Assembly (NCBI RefSeq): GCF_016745835.1
Contig: NZ_JAERVL010000025.1
Location: forward strand, 1-64,000
Direction of reading: 5' to 3'
Source of the DNA: Caldalkalibacillus salinus
GTDB lineage: Bacteria > Bacillota > Bacilli > Caldalkalibacillales > JCM-10596
Length of the DNA stretch: 64,000 bases
This document shows positions 49,858-58,822 of this stretch, one piece after another. The notes beneath the pieces are model-generated. The model did not search any database, had not been told where the DNA came from, and was given only the letters and a program-made list of their open reading frames with translations. Position numbers and translations under genes: made by a program. Each line of letters begins with the position of its first letter. Positions within the stretch are counted from its first letter, which is position 1.

Positions 49858-50144
49858 TTCCTGATCATGATTATTCAACTCCCAAATTTAAAATTCGAAC
49901 TTACAATAGTAAAAGCCATGACAACGTCATGGCCATTAAAAAGGAGGTTTCTAGGGACACTGGAAACGGGAGGTTTGAATTAATGTAATATATCCTATGT
50001 ATCCTTAATCACTTTGACAAGGCTGTCAACCATGCATGTCAGAAAAGGCGCATTCATTAATCTTTATAACTATAGTTGAATGCCCTGTCTGATTCTTTTC
50101 CCCTGCATAGTATATCGTAACTAAACAGGAAAGGAGGAGCATGC

Positions 50145-50228
50145 ATGTCTCACTTTAACAACTTTTCTCTTATCGTAGTGCTGTTCGTTCTTCTTATCAT
50201 CGTGGGATGCGGATGTAACATCTACTAA
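50145..50228 (+). CDS. YjcZ-type tiny sporulation peptide (27 aa)
   Basis: ATG 50145 after AAAGGAGG. The product is almost only a membrane helix: MSHFNNFSLIVVLFVLLIIV, then GCGCNIY. It belongs to the tiny-TM Bacillus sporulation group (YjcZ/SscA-like). CATAGTATA at 50106 fits a sigma-K -10. It is followed after 33 nt by a related longer peptide gene. Confidence 0.75.
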   Translation: MSHFNNFSLIVVLFVLLIIVGCGCNIY

Positions 50229-50261
50229 TATTTAATATATAAATGAAAGGAGAATGCACAC

Positions 50262-50402
50262 ATGAGTTGGGGCTGTGGATGTAACTACGGTGGTTATGGT
50301 GGCAGTTACGGTGGATACGGACAACAAGGCTTTGGAGGGTTTGCCCTCATTGTTGTACTATTCGTCCTCCTTATCATCGTAGGGAATGGGTTCACCGACT
50401 AG
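50262..50402 (+). CDS. YjcZ-family sporulation peptide (46 aa)
   Basis: ATG 50262 with AAAGGAGA upstream. A Cys/Gly/Tyr/Ser head (MSWGCGCNYGGYGGSYGGYG) precedes the same membrane helix as in the preceding gene (FALIVVLFVLLIIVGNGF). The near-identical helix suggests tandem duplication. Probably mother-cell expressed and spore-located. Confidence 0.85.
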   Translation: MSWGCGCNYGGYGGSYGGYGQQGFGGFALIVVLFVLLIIVGNGFTD

Positions 50403-50410
50403 TTAATCGT

Positions 50411-50448
50411 AAAAAAAGCACAACGATGCCTTTCGTTGTGCTTTTTTT
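50411..50448 (+). terminator. Terminator after the YjcZ-type genes
   Basis: AAAAGCACAACG-N7-CGTTGTGCTTTTTTT; the A-rich flank makes it bidirectional. Confidence 0.93.
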
Positions 50449-50469
50449 CAATTTATTTTTAATAACGTG

Positions 50470-50480
50470 CCCCCCCCCCC
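50470..50480. repeat. Homopolymer of eleven C
   Basis: A C11 run (G11 on the minus strand), 57 nt beyond the TauE/SafE stop and 22 nt past the terminator. It is outside any likely gene. Confidence 0.85.
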
Positions 50481-50536
50481 GATAGCGAATATGTTTCTGT
50501 TTCGCCTTAAGAAGGAAACACTGACCTCGAGCATAC

Positions 50537-51358
50537 TCAGCGTATGCCCTCTGATATGGATAATATGGCTAAGATTAAGATCATGCCCTTGAGTAAGTAA
50601 GAAAGTTTCTCTGATGAAACCTTGCTTGCAATCAATGCCCCAAGTTGCCCCCCGATTAAGGCACCAGGTGCTAAAATCATAAGTAGAAACCAATCGATGT
50701 TTTGCATGTATATATGACTCATACTCCCTGTGATTGAAGACAATAGTATAACAAACATTGTGGTTGCAATCGCCATGTGTGTTGGAAACCAAAAAAGTAG
50801 GATCATAGCAGGCACGAGTAATGACCCCCCACCTATGCCTAGCAAGCCTTGGACCAAACCGATGAGAAAACAAATACTTAGAGCAAGCACATAATGATAA
50901 CCATATTCTACTGTTTGTCCTTGATCATCGGTGTATGTTCGGGTCATATGCCAGCGTATATCTTTTGGGGTCACTCGTTTGTTTTTAATCAGAAGGAAAA
51001 GAATAATGATCATCATAAATCCAAAAACAAGATGGAATAATTTCTCGTCTAGCCCCTGATTCAAATACGCGCCAGCTATGGACCCTGGTCCACTGGCGAG
51101 AAAGAAAAAGAATCCACTCTTGAAGTCCACTGTCTTTTTCTTAGCGTAGGATAGTGTGGACCCGAGTGCCGTGAAACTGACGACGAGTAAAGAGGTCCCT
51201 ACAGCTATTTGTGGTGTGACATGTGCCAAGGGAGGAAATGTATGGCTCATAAACAATAGGCCTGGTACAACGAAAACACCACCTCCAAGTCCCACTAAAC
51301 TCCCAACAGTCGATGCAAACAAGCCTAACAGGAAAACGACAATCCAAAACAAATACAT
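50537..51358 (-). CDS. TauE/SafE-family permease
   Basis: 273 residues with about eight membrane segments. Family signature GSLVGLGGGVFVVPGLLFM near the N-terminus and its repeat, GLVQGLLGIGGGSLLVPAMI, in the second half. Members export sulfite, sulfoacetate or related anions. ATG 51358 with AGGAG upstream. It lies 79 nt downstream of thiD on the same strand; no link to thiamine is implied by the family. Confidence 0.88.
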   Translation of the reverse strand: MYLFWIVVFLLGLFASTVGSLVGLGGGVFVVPGLLFMSHTFPPLAHVTPQIAVGTSLLVVSFTALGSTLSYAKKKTVDFKSGFFFFLASGPGSIAGAYLNQGLDEKLFHLVFGFMMIIILFLLIKNKRVTPKDIRWHMTRTYTDDQGQTVEYGYHYVLALSICFLIGLVQGLLGIGGGSLLVPAMILLFWFPTHMAIATTMFVILLSSITGSMSHIYMQNIDWFLLMILAPGALIGGQLGALIASKVSSEKLSYLLKGMILILAILSISEGIR

Positions 51359-51437
51359 TTTTATACTCCTATTCTATCGTTGAAACCTCCTAGTGGCCCT
51401 AGGAGGTTGACAGAGAATTTCACACATGCTTTTGATA

Positions 51438-52250
51438 TCATTTTTGGCCGATCTGACGTCGCTTATACGCGCCATGATGGGTCGGTCCAATACCATGCCC
51501 GATAGCAAGGGATTCTTCTATAGCGCAGGTGATGAACGATTTAGCTGTCTGCGTCGCTTCACGAACATCCTGTCCCTTCGCTAAACCGGCTGCTATTGCG
51601 GCAGCAAACGTACACCCTGTCCCATGTGTATGCTTCGTTTCAATCCGCTTGGCTGGCAGGTATGTGACATCATGTCCATCGAACACGACATCCGTTGCAT
51701 CGTCATCTGACAGGTGACCTCCTTTTAGCACGACGCAGGAGGCACCCATGGCATGTATACGCTTTGCGGCCTCCTCCATTTCTTCTAGAGATGTGATACG
51801 ATCCCCACCTAGTATCACTTCTGCTTCAGGTACGTTCGGGGTGATGACGGAGGCAATAGGAATTAAGGCTTGTCTCACAGCCTCAATGGCCTCTTCCTGA
51901 AGTAAAGTCTGTCCCCCTTTGGCCACCATCACAGGATCAATGACAATGTTTTTCACGTTATACTTATTGAGGTAATCTGCAACAATTTCAATAATCTCAG
52001 AGCTGAACAGCATTCCCGTCTTAACAGCATCTACCCCAATATCAGATAATACGGCATCGAGTTGAGCGATGACAGCTTCCCTCGATTGGGGAAAGACACC
52101 GTGAACACCTTGAGTGTTTTGGGCTGTTAGTGCCGTGATGACTGACATCCCGAAGGTCTCTAACTCCTGAAAGGTTTTTAAATCTGCTTGTATGCCAGCG
52201 CCGCCTCCGCTATCAGACCCGGCGATTGTTAAAGTACGATAAACCACCAT
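51438..52250 (-). CDS. thiD: Hydroxymethylpyrimidine (phosphate) kinase
   Basis: 270 residues. TIAGSDSGGGAGIQADLKTF, GMSVITALTAQNTQGV, AVKTGMLFSSEIIE, IDPVMVAKGG, ITPNVPEAEVIL, THGTGCTFAAAIAAGLA with the anion hole and catalytic Cys region. Phosphorylates HMP and HMP-P for the pyrimidine half of thiamine. GGAGG 5 nt before ATG. Last thi gene of the operon, 41 nt after thiO. Confidence 0.95.
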   Translation of the reverse strand: MVVYRTLTIAGSDSGGGAGIQADLKTFQELETFGMSVITALTAQNTQGVHGVFPQSREAVIAQLDAVLSDIGVDAVKTGMLFSSEIIEIVADYLNKYNVKNIVIDPVMVAKGGQTLLQEEAIEAVRQALIPIASVITPNVPEAEVILGGDRITSLEEMEEAAKRIHAMGASCVVLKGGHLSDDDATDVVFDGHDVTYLPAKRIETKHTHGTGCTFAAAIAAGLAKGQDVREATQTAKSFITCAIEESLAIGHGIGPTHHGAYKRRQIGQK

Positions 52251-52291
52251 AATTCCTCCTCAGACCATACAGCTGCCCTTAGACCACAAAT

Positions 52292-53416
52292 CTATGTGAA
52301 ACGCATCGGATCAAACAGCTGTACGTTTATATTTGTTTGTTTCCCTTCATAGAGATCAGCAACAAGGGTTGCATTACGTGGGCTTAAAAGAATCCCATTT
52401 CTATAATGGCCACTAGAGATGAGCACATTTGGTAGATGAGGTAGCGTACCGATGAGGGGATAGCCATCTTGTGTGGCCGGTCTTAATCCAGCCCATTGAT
52501 GGAATGGCTCCTCTTTTTCCATATAAGGAAAAAGTCTGCGACTCCATTTCTTCAAGCGCTGAATGCCTTTCTCAGTGGTTGAAACTTCAAAACCGGCTAC
52601 ATCTTCTGAAGCCCCACAAACAACACTACCGATTTCTTTTGATACGACATAGCCTTGGCTAGAAAACACCATATGTCTCACCTCTGTGGCTGGCCTGTTT
52701 TGGTAAGCACAGATTTGTCCTCTAATCGGAAAAACGGGAAGTTGAACGCCAAGTGTTTTTTCATAAGAAGAAGTCCACGCCCCGGTCGCTAGAATACATC
52801 GCTCAGCGTGAAAAACCCCTTGTTGTTCTGTATGCAAGTTAACGACATCTTGGGTCACTTCACCGATCGTCACTTCACCAACATGTTCCTGAACCTGGAC
52901 ACCTAGCCGCAGGCACGCCTCTTTTAGCGCCTGTACATAATGTGGCGCATAGAGATGGTGCTCCTCTGGATAATACATGGCCGCCGTTGCATCGGGCGTG
53001 AGATGTGGCTCCAACGCCCTAAGCTGTGGACCTTTAACGATCTCAGCCTGTACATCCCACCCGTTTTGCCATTCTAGGCGTGTCTCAAGTCCTAGCTCAT
53101 CTGCTTCATGGAACACCACATGCAAACTCCCATTTGTGTTGTATTCAAAATCCATTTGTGATACTTCTTTCACGCGACTTTGCCACTCGGGATACATTTT
53201 CAGGCTTTGGTGGGCAAGGGTGAAGAAATCATCAGGATCTTCCCCTATCTCAGAGTAGGGGGCAAGCATGCCGGCTGCGGCTCCAGTTGCTTGTCCACCA
53301 CATGCTCCACGTTCCAGTATTGTGATTTGATGCCCTCTAGAGGCAAGTTCAAAGGCGATGGCTAGACCGATCACACCACCGCCTACGATGATACAGGGTT
53401 GTGTTTTGCTCATCAT
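52292..53416 (-). CDS. thiO: Glycine oxidase
   Basis: 374 residues. FAD-binding N-terminus IIVGGGVIGLAIAFELASRG, ITILERG, TGAAAGMLAPYSE; C-terminal WAGLRPATQDGYPLIG and HYRNGILLSP. Oxidises glycine to iminoglycine (dehydroglycine), the substrate used by ThiG for the thiazole ring in aerobic bacilli. Starts 20 nt after thiG. Confidence 0.95.
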   Translation of the reverse strand: MMSKTQPCIIVGGGVIGLAIAFELASRGHQITILERGACGGQATGAAAGMLAPYSEIGEDPDDFFTLAHQSLKMYPEWQSRVKEVSQMDFEYNTNGSLHVVFHEADELGLETRLEWQNGWDVQAEIVKGPQLRALEPHLTPDATAAMYYPEEHHLYAPHYVQALKEACLRLGVQVQEHVGEVTIGEVTQDVVNLHTEQQGVFHAERCILATGAWTSSYEKTLGVQLPVFPIRGQICAYQNRPATEVRHMVFSSQGYVVSKEIGSVVCGASEDVAGFEVSTTEKGIQRLKKWSRRLFPYMEKEEPFHQWAGLRPATQDGYPLIGTLPHLPNVLISSGHYRNGILLSPRNATLVADLYEGKQTNINVQLFDPMRFT

Positions 53417-53436
53417 TAATCTATCCTCTTCCCTTA

Positions 53437-54222
53437 CTACTTAGAGATGTGTTCTAATACACTACTGGCTGTGGCGTATTTTTTCTTAGGGATCCGTCCG
53501 GCAAGGTAGGATAGCCGTCCGGCATCAATCGCTAGTTTCATCGCCCTGGCCATCTTCACTGGGTCTTTCGCTTTGGCCACTGGGGTATTCATGAGAACGC
53601 CAGACGCCCCGAGTTCCATCGCTTGAGCTACATCGCTAGCGGAGCCCAGACCAGCATCGACAATAATCGGGACATTCGCCTCTTCGACAATGAGCTGAAG
53701 GTGATAAGGGTTTAATATCCCTAATCCTGTTCCTATCGGTGCACCACCTGGCATCACAGCTGCTGCCCCCGCTTCTTCCAGCCGTTTACATAAGACCGGG
53801 TCATCTGAGGTATACGGTAAAACAACAAATCCTTCGTTCGCTAATACCTCTGTTGCTTTTAATGTTTCAACCGGATCCGGTAGCAACGTTTTTTCATTGA
53901 CACTGATTTCAATCTTAATCCAATTGGATATGCCCGATGCCTTCGCGAGTCTAGCAATACGGATCGCTTCTTCCGCATTTTTGGCTCCGCTCGTATTCGG
54001 CAAATAAGTGAAGGACATCCCCTCTAAGTGCTGCAATATGGCATCTTCTTCCGGGTCTTCCAAATTCACTCTTCTAATGGCGAAGGTCAAAATCTCTGAT
54101 TCGGACGCCTTGATCGCTTCTTGTTGAATATAGGGGTTCGGATATCGACCAGTTCCAATCATGAAACGCGAGCGAAACTTTTGCCCCCCTATTTCTAGAA
54201 CGTCATTTTCTAAAATGTCCAT
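53437..54222 (-). CDS. thiG: Thiazole synthase
   Basis: 261 residues. [51 protein letters not shown] with the imine-forming Lys, [35 protein letters not shown] in two parts. Forms the thiazole phosphate from DXP, dehydroglycine and ThiS thiocarboxylate. AGGAGG before ATG 54222. Confidence 0.95.
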   Translation of the reverse strand: MDILENDVLEIGGQKFRSRFMIGTGRYPNPYIQQEAIKASESEILTFAIRRVNLEDPEEDAILQHLEGMSFTYLPNTSGAKNAEEAIRIARLAKASGISNWIKIEISVNEKTLLPDPVETLKATEVLANEGFVVLPYTSDDPVLCKRLEEAGAAAVMPGGAPIGTGLGILNPYHLQLIVEEANVPIIVDAGLGSASDVAQAMELGASGVLMNTPVAKAKDPVKMARAMKLAIDAGRLSYLAGRIPKKKYATASSVLEHISK

Positions 54223-54255
54223 TTGTGATCCTCCTCTTGGTCGCTTCGGCTTCGT

Positions 54256-54453
54256 TTAGCCGCCTCCCACAAAATGTACAAGCTCAATCTTCGCACCCGG
54301 TTCTAACTGATGATCCTCCCATATGGCGCGATCAATAATTTCACCGTTCACTTCGGCTACCACGTGCGCTTCTTTCAAGCCATAATGTTGAACAAGTTCT
54401 TGAACTGTTTGTAACTCCAGCTCTATTTGTTTGCCATTCACCGTTAGTTGCAT
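54256..54453 (-). CDS. thiS: Sulfur carrier protein ThiS
   Basis: 65 residues from ATG 54453, beginning MQLTVNGKQIELE. The ubiquitin-like fold ends in HFVGGG, supplying the C-terminal Gly-Gly that is adenylated and thiocarboxylated. Begins 7 nt after thiE. The ThiF needed to adenylate it is not in this operon. Confidence 0.93.
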   Translation of the reverse strand: MQLTVNGKQIELELQTVQELVQHYGLKEAHVVAEVNGEIIDRAIWEDHQLEPGAKIELVHFVGGG

Positions 54454-54460
54454 GTTTGTC

Positions 54461-55096
54461 TCACTCTCCTCTCGCACGTTTAATCTCCTGACTAAAGGCA
54501 GCGGCGGTGGCCTTCACGTCTTCCGCACCAACGATGGCACTGATGACACAAATACGTCGGGCACCAGCCTTAAGAACGTCCTGAACGTTATGCAGTTTGA
54601 TGCCACCAATGGCAACGTAAGGCATATCAACGTGTTCAGTCACCTGCTGAACGTAATCCAAGCCAACTGGGTCTACAACATCCGCCTTACTCTTCGTCTC
54701 AAACACAGGACCAACGCCGATATAATCGGCTCCATTTTTCTTGGCTTCCTGCGCTTCTTCCAGCGCGTGTGTGGAAATACCGATGATTTTATCTGGTCCG
54801 AGTATTTTCCTTGCCTCTTGTAATGGGAGGTCATCTTGCCCAAGGTGTATCCCGTCAGCGTCTACAGCGAGCGCTATATCTATATGGTCGTTGACGATAA
54901 AGGGCACATTGTATCTAGCAGTTAATGAGCGTAGCGCCTTGGCCATATCTAGCAATTCTTTTTTAGATTTGTCTTTCTCTCTTAATTGTACAATATCAGC
55001 CCCACCAAGAATCGCTTCTTCTATCACCTGTAGATAGTCCTTTCCTTGATAAAACTGTTCTCCCGTAATGACATAGAGATGGAAATCCTGCTTCAA
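54461..55096 (-). CDS. thiE: Thiamine phosphate synthase
   Basis: 211 residues. LYVITGEQFYQGKDYLQVIE, GADIVQLREKDKSKKELLD, VPFIVNDHIDIALAVDADGI, HLGQDDLPL, IIGISTHALEEAQEA, GADYIGVGPVFETKSKADV, YVAIGGI. The QLREK, ND, HLGQ and GPVF-TxxK motifs indicate true ThiE rather than the TenI aminotautomerase. TTG 55096 start, GGAGG 7-8 nt upstream. First gene of the thi operon. Confidence 0.93.
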   Translation of the reverse strand: MKQDFHLYVITGEQFYQGKDYLQVIEEAILGGADIVQLREKDKSKKELLDMAKALRSLTARYNVPFIVNDHIDIALAVDADGIHLGQDDLPLQEARKILGPDKIIGISTHALEEAQEAKKNGADYIGVGPVFETKSKADVVDPVGLDYVQQVTEHVDMPYVAIGGIKLHNVQDVLKAGARRICVISAIVGAEDVKATAAAFSQEIKRARGE

Positions 55097-55194
55097 GGTG
55101 AATCCTCCTTCATGTGTGTGTATAAACGCTCTTAGATCAATCCCGATTATAAGTTAGTACCAAAAAAATGTTAGTTCCAAAAAATGTCTGATAC

Positions 55195-55232
55195 AAAAAG
55201 GAAGAAAGCTTCCTGTAAGAAAGCTTCCTCTT
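55195..55232 (-). terminator. Terminator in the thi leader
   Basis: AGGAAGCTTTC-TTACA-GGAAGCTTTCTT on the minus strand forms a stem of about 12 pairs with G-T wobbles, followed by CCTTTTT. It is the expression platform of the TPP riboswitch. Confidence 0.75.
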
Positions 55233-55253
55233 GTTCAGCCAGTATATGGACTT

Positions 55254-55356
55254 ACGATGAAGACTTTCCTACGCTGGTACCAACCAGATCAGGTTCTTAG
55301 GGTTGTAAAAAACACCTTTACTCTCAGCCCTGTAGGGGGCACCCCTAGTCTTGTCA
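55254..55356 (-). promoter_or_regulatory. TPP (THI-box) riboswitch
   Basis: On the minus strand: AGGGGTGCCC, GGGCTGAGA, then AACCTGATCTGGTTGGTACC and AGCGTAGG, the full THI-box consensus. Binding of thiamine pyrophosphate should allow the downstream terminator to form and turn off thiE-S-G-O-D. Confidence 0.96.
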
Positions 55357-55542
55357 ATCGTCTTTTAAGTTGTGACTACATGCTAAAGGCAAAGGTCATA
55401 GCTATAAGTTTGATGATCTAACCAGCCTTATTACAAGACTTTTATACTATTTCATCTCCTATTATAACATTGCGACACAGGTTTCTCTATTGTAAAGTCT
55501 CTATGTTTTATGGTCGTTTGATGTTTATACTGATGATGTCAT

Positions 55543-55576
55543 AAAAGGTGCAGCAGAAATCTGCTGCACCCTTTTT
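55543..55576 (-). terminator. Terminator after htpX
   Basis: GGTGCAGCAG-AAAT-CTGCTGCACC; on the minus strand CCTTTTATG follows. The other side also has five T. Confidence 0.88.
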
Positions 55577-55588
55577 ATACTCTAATTA

Positions 55589-56467
55589 TTATGATTCGTG
55601 TAATCTGCGTATACGTTCATTAAGATCGGGGTGACTAGAGAATAACTGAGACATCCCTTGTTTCCCACTAATTTTAAGCGTAGCGACAGACGATTGGCTA
55701 TTATCCACGGCATGAACATGACGTTGTAGCGATTGTAGCGCATGAACCATCTTATCTTTACCGGCTAGGTGTGCCCCACCCTTATCAGCATGGAACTCAC
55801 GGTAGCGTGAGAAGGCCATAACGGCAATGCTGCCTAGGATAGAGAACAGGATCTGGAACACGAGCACGGCAATAAAATGGACAATGCCTTGTAACTCAGG
55901 CTTGACAAAGCGTGACGCGGCAAAGGCGGCAATTCGTGCCAAGAAGACCACGAACGTGTTGACGACCCCTTGAATAAGGGTCATCGTGATCATATCGCCG
56001 TTTTCAATGTGCGCCACCTCGTGGGCTAACACCCCTTCAACAGCGTCGGAATCCATTGATTGCAATAGCCCTCTAGAAACAGCCACGAGTGAACGATTTT
56101 TGGTAGGACCTGTGGCAAAAGCGTTGACCTCTGGAGATTCGTAAATCCCAACCTCAGGCATGACCGTTATACCAGCTTTACGTGAAAGGTCGTGTACTTT
56201 ATCTACTAGGGCTCTTTCAGCGGATGAAAGATTAGCATTCGGATCTAGTACGCGCACCCCCATCGCTTTTTTAGCCATCCATCTGGATATAGCCAGTGAG
56301 ACGAAAGCGCCACTAAAACCGATCACGGCACTCAAAACGAGTAATTGTTGGTATTGGATCTTGCCATTATCAATGTAGCCCGTAAACCCAATCAAATTCA
56401 ATACAATCATAATGGTAGCCAATACGAGTATATTGGTTAGTATAAATAGAAAAATTCTTTTACCCAC
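55589..56467 (-). CDS. htpX: Membrane zinc metalloprotease HtpX
   Basis: 292 residues. Two N-terminal membrane spans, then [17 protein letters not shown]-type sequence (here [13 protein letters not shown]), the catalytic [10 protein letters not shown] (His149, Glu150, His153), two more spans, and [17 protein letters not shown] with the third ligand. Membrane protein quality control (M48B). GTG 56467 start with AAGGGGGA upstream. Confidence 0.94.
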   Translation of the reverse strand: MGKRIFLFILTNILVLATIMIVLNLIGFTGYIDNGKIQYQQLLVLSAVIGFSGAFVSLAISRWMAKKAMGVRVLDPNANLSSAERALVDKVHDLSRKAGITVMPEVGIYESPEVNAFATGPTKNRSLVAVSRGLLQSMDSDAVEGVLAHEVAHIENGDMITMTLIQGVVNTFVVFLARIAAFAASRFVKPELQGIVHFIAVLVFQILFSILGSIAVMAFSRYREFHADKGGAHLAGKDKMVHALQSLQRHVHAVDNSQSSVATLKISGKQGMSQLFSSHPDLNERIRRLHES

Positions 56468-56576
56468 TATACATCCCCCTTTAAATTTATCCCATTCTTT
56501 ATGAGCTTATATATTTTTAATTATAAACGAAATAGAATCAAAATTTAGATCCCTTTTTTTGATCATTTCATGACAT

Positions 56577-57329
56577 TTATTTTAACATAAACCCTTTACT
56601 TTGGAGAAAGGATTTCATGTGTGTTCGTCTCGGTTCACCTAACGTTTTGACCATCATGTCTGACCAAGTGTCTGTTCGCTTACCTTGCGTGCGTTCTTCA
56701 TAGTAATGTTTCATAACATTGTCAAACTCTTCCACGTGAGACTCAATATGTTCGTAAGTGGGATATTCATTCTCAAAATAAATGGCTTCCTGTGGGAGTC
56801 GCGGCTTCTGTGCAGGATCTTGATCTGGATAGCCCATACACATACCAAAAACAGGGTAAACGAGGTCAGGTAGGTTCAGTAAGTCACTAACCTTTTGTAT
56901 TTCATTACGAATTCCTCCAATGTAAACAGTGCCTAAGCCATGCGCCTCCGCTGCTATAGCTGCATTTTGAGCTGCGAGCGCCGCATCGACTGAGGCCACT
57001 AAGAACGGCTCTGTGTGATTGAAACTATCTGTTTCTACCCCCTGCTTGGACAACACATGCTCTAACCTGTTAAGGTCCGCGCAGAATACGAGGAAGTGTC
57101 CACACTGCTCGACATAGGACTGCTGTCCCGCCCATTCCGCTATTTGCCGTTTTTTCTCTTGGTCAGTAACACCTATGATGGAGTAGGCCTGAACATGACT
57201 CGACGTTGAAGCCATTTGCGCTGATGACAAAATATCTTCTTTGACATCCGCTGGAATAGGTTGTTGTTTAAATTTGCGGATAGAGCGATGGGATTGTAAG
57301 TGTTTTGTGATGTCTACTTGGTGTGTCAT
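56577..57329 (-). CDS. nfrA: NfrA-type FMN nitroreductase (NADPH-dependent)
   Basis: About 250 residues from ATG 57329 (AAGGAG 11 nt upstream). HRSIRKFKQQPIPADV with the FMN-binding Arg and Ser, AQMASTSSHVQAYSII, VDAALAAQNAAIAAEAHGLG, GTVYIGGIRNE, VFGMCMGYPDQ. Oxygen-insensitive nitroreductase/flavin reductase group; B. subtilis NfrA1 is linked to stress and redox balance. Not in an obvious operon. Confidence 0.88.
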   Translation of the reverse strand: MTHQVDITKHLQSHRSIRKFKQQPIPADVKEDILSSAQMASTSSHVQAYSIIGVTDQEKKRQIAEWAGQQSYVEQCGHFLVFCADLNRLEHVLSKQGVETDSFNHTEPFLVASVDAALAAQNAAIAAEAHGLGTVYIGGIRNEIQKVSDLLNLPDLVYPVFGMCMGYPDQDPAQKPRLPQEAIYFENEYPTYEHIESHVEEFDNVMKHYYEERTQGKRTDTWSDMMVKTLGEPRRTHMKSFLQSKGFMLK

Positions 57330-57376
57330 CGTTAAGTCAACTCCTTCAGTCATCGTGATCGTTATCTTTTATCATA

Positions 57377-58234
57377 CTAAGTCAAAAAAATAAAAGTAAG
57401 TAGTATGGCCACTAAGGCAGCACTACCCGTACAGAGCGCATTAACGGCGTCGTTGTTTAACCATGTGGTCCCTTTGACGAGCCTGCCTGCCTGATGACAA
57501 TGATGCTTATGTTCGGTCATACGCTGACATTTCGGACAATGGTATAAACCCTGCCATTTGGCTCCTACGAAGGTATCAACCCAATTCCCAATCCAACCAG
57601 CCAACCCCAGTAGGATGAGGATAGACGTAGTAGTAGCACCTAAGTCAACATTGGGGATATGAGACAATTGTTGATGTAAAAGCGGCCAGGAAACAAGGGC
57701 CGTAGACCACGCTCCAATCATACTTGCCACTGTTCCTGGTAAAGTAATACCACCGGACGTCCCTTTAGCCACTTTTTTACGCGTTAGTAGGTCGAGGGGT
57801 AGGGATGGACTGTTTTTACCAACTTCTGAAGCCCATGTATCCGAGCTCGCAGCGGCTAGCGAGGCTGCGAAACCGAATAACCACCATGGTGAGGGACTGA
57901 AAGCAAAGATCAGAGCACACCCCGCCGCTACTCCCCCATTTGCCAAGACCTGATAGGCATCTCGCTGATCACCTTTATGTTCAACCGCAACCGCCTGCGA
58001 ACCATCTGACCCCTTTCTCCACTTACTTAAGTAAGAGGAGGTAGCAAAAAAGTAAGCCAACACTAAGAACCCAAGTAAACCTGTCCCCCCCACGACCGTC
58101 GTTCCAACCACAATCGCTGCTAGACTCCCTGACCGAGTTAAGTGTTGCTTATGGTAGGCCACGTACGCTAGGCTCATGCTGATAAGTGCGCCTAATCCCC
58201 ACAACAATGATAGTCCTCCTTCTCCGGTTGGCAT
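57377..58234 (-). CDS. DUF92 family membrane protein
   Basis: 285 residues with about six membrane segments. DUF92 features: LTRSGSLAAIVVGTTVVGGTG in two parts, QVLANGGVAAGCALIF, AASSDTWASEVG, KGTSGGITLPGTVASMIGA, GNWVDTFVGAKWQG, WLNNDAVNALCTG. A loop CPKCQRMTEHKHHCHQ carries Cys/His pairs that may bind zinc. Family relatives include plant VTE6 phytyl-phosphate kinase, so a prenyl-phosphate kinase role is conceivable. ATG 58234 with AGGGG upstream. Confidence 0.85.
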   Translation of the reverse strand: MPTGEGGLSLLWGLGALISMSLAYVAYHKQHLTRSGSLAAIVVGTTVVGGTGLLGFLVLAYFFATSSYLSKWRKGSDGSQAVAVEHKGDQRDAYQVLANGGVAAGCALIFAFSPSPWWLFGFAASLAAASSDTWASEVGKNSPSLPLDLLTRKKVAKGTSGGITLPGTVASMIGAWSTALVSWPLLHQQLSHIPNVDLGATTTSILILLGLAGWIGNWVDTFVGAKWQGLYHCPKCQRMTEHKHHCHQAGRLVKGTTWLNNDAVNALCTGSAALVAILLTFIFLT

Positions 58235-58314
58235 GTTTACCCCTGTGAACCTGCCATTGTCTGTTTCCTCCTAGTATACTACAATAAAAGGAATGAGTAT
58301 AAGGAGTTGAGCTG

Positions 58315-58629
58315 ATGAGTTACCAATTTGTATTTGATGAGCGCTTAGGCATTTCTCTACCCGTACTCGAGAAGCCTTGGGAGGACTATTCACTTGCTGA
58401 ACAATCTCAAATGATTCTCGAATGGGAGTCCCACCGTTCAGATATTCCTGACAGGATAAAAGAAATTGAAAAAATAATCATTGGCAAACAACAAATGCTA
58501 AGCGTAGAAGAGAACTTTCAACGATCATGTGAATTAAATAAAGATATTGCAGAACTTGCAAGTGTCATTAATGACCTCAATATTTGGTTCCGTATTCAGC
58601 AAGACACACAACGCAAAATGCACGCCTAA
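58315..58629 (+). CDS. Hypothetical helical protein (104 aa)
   Basis: ATG 58315 with AAGGAG 7 nt upstream. An N-terminal segment (YQFVFDERLGISLPVLEKPW) is followed by a predicted coiled-coil-like helical region (PDRIKEIEKIIIGKQQML, NKDIAELASVINDLNIWFRI). Soluble. Not recognised. Divergent from the DUF92 gene and ended by a strong terminator. Confidence 0.65.
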   Translation: MSYQFVFDERLGISLPVLEKPWEDYSLAEQSQMILEWESHRSDIPDRIKEIEKIIIGKQQMLSVEENFQRSCELNKDIAELASVINDLNIWFRIQQDTQRKMHA

Positions 58630-58655
58630 TGACTGGACGAGATTGGCAAAAAACG

Positions 58656-58690
58656 AACGCCCCCGGTGCGATATAAAACCGGGGGCGTTT
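58656..58690 (+). terminator. Terminator after the 104-aa gene
   Basis: AACGCCCCCGG and CCGGGGGCGTT form an 11-bp GC-rich stem, followed by TTTAAT. Confidence 0.8.
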
Positions 58691-58822
58691 AATATGCTAT
58701 GAGCTGTGTTTGTGTTTTGCCTTGTTTGTTTGTTTAAAGTTTGATCGTGTTTTGTATTGTATTGGGTGTCTTTTTTGGTATCTGACTGACAAGCATGATG
58801 CAAAAGCTTTATTGGCAAAATA

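Noticed and set aside
50448-50873. 141-codon ORF crossing the G11 tract, as a phase-variable protein
   Set aside because: It is a shadow frame of the TauE/SafE gene, whose own frame ends normally before the tract.
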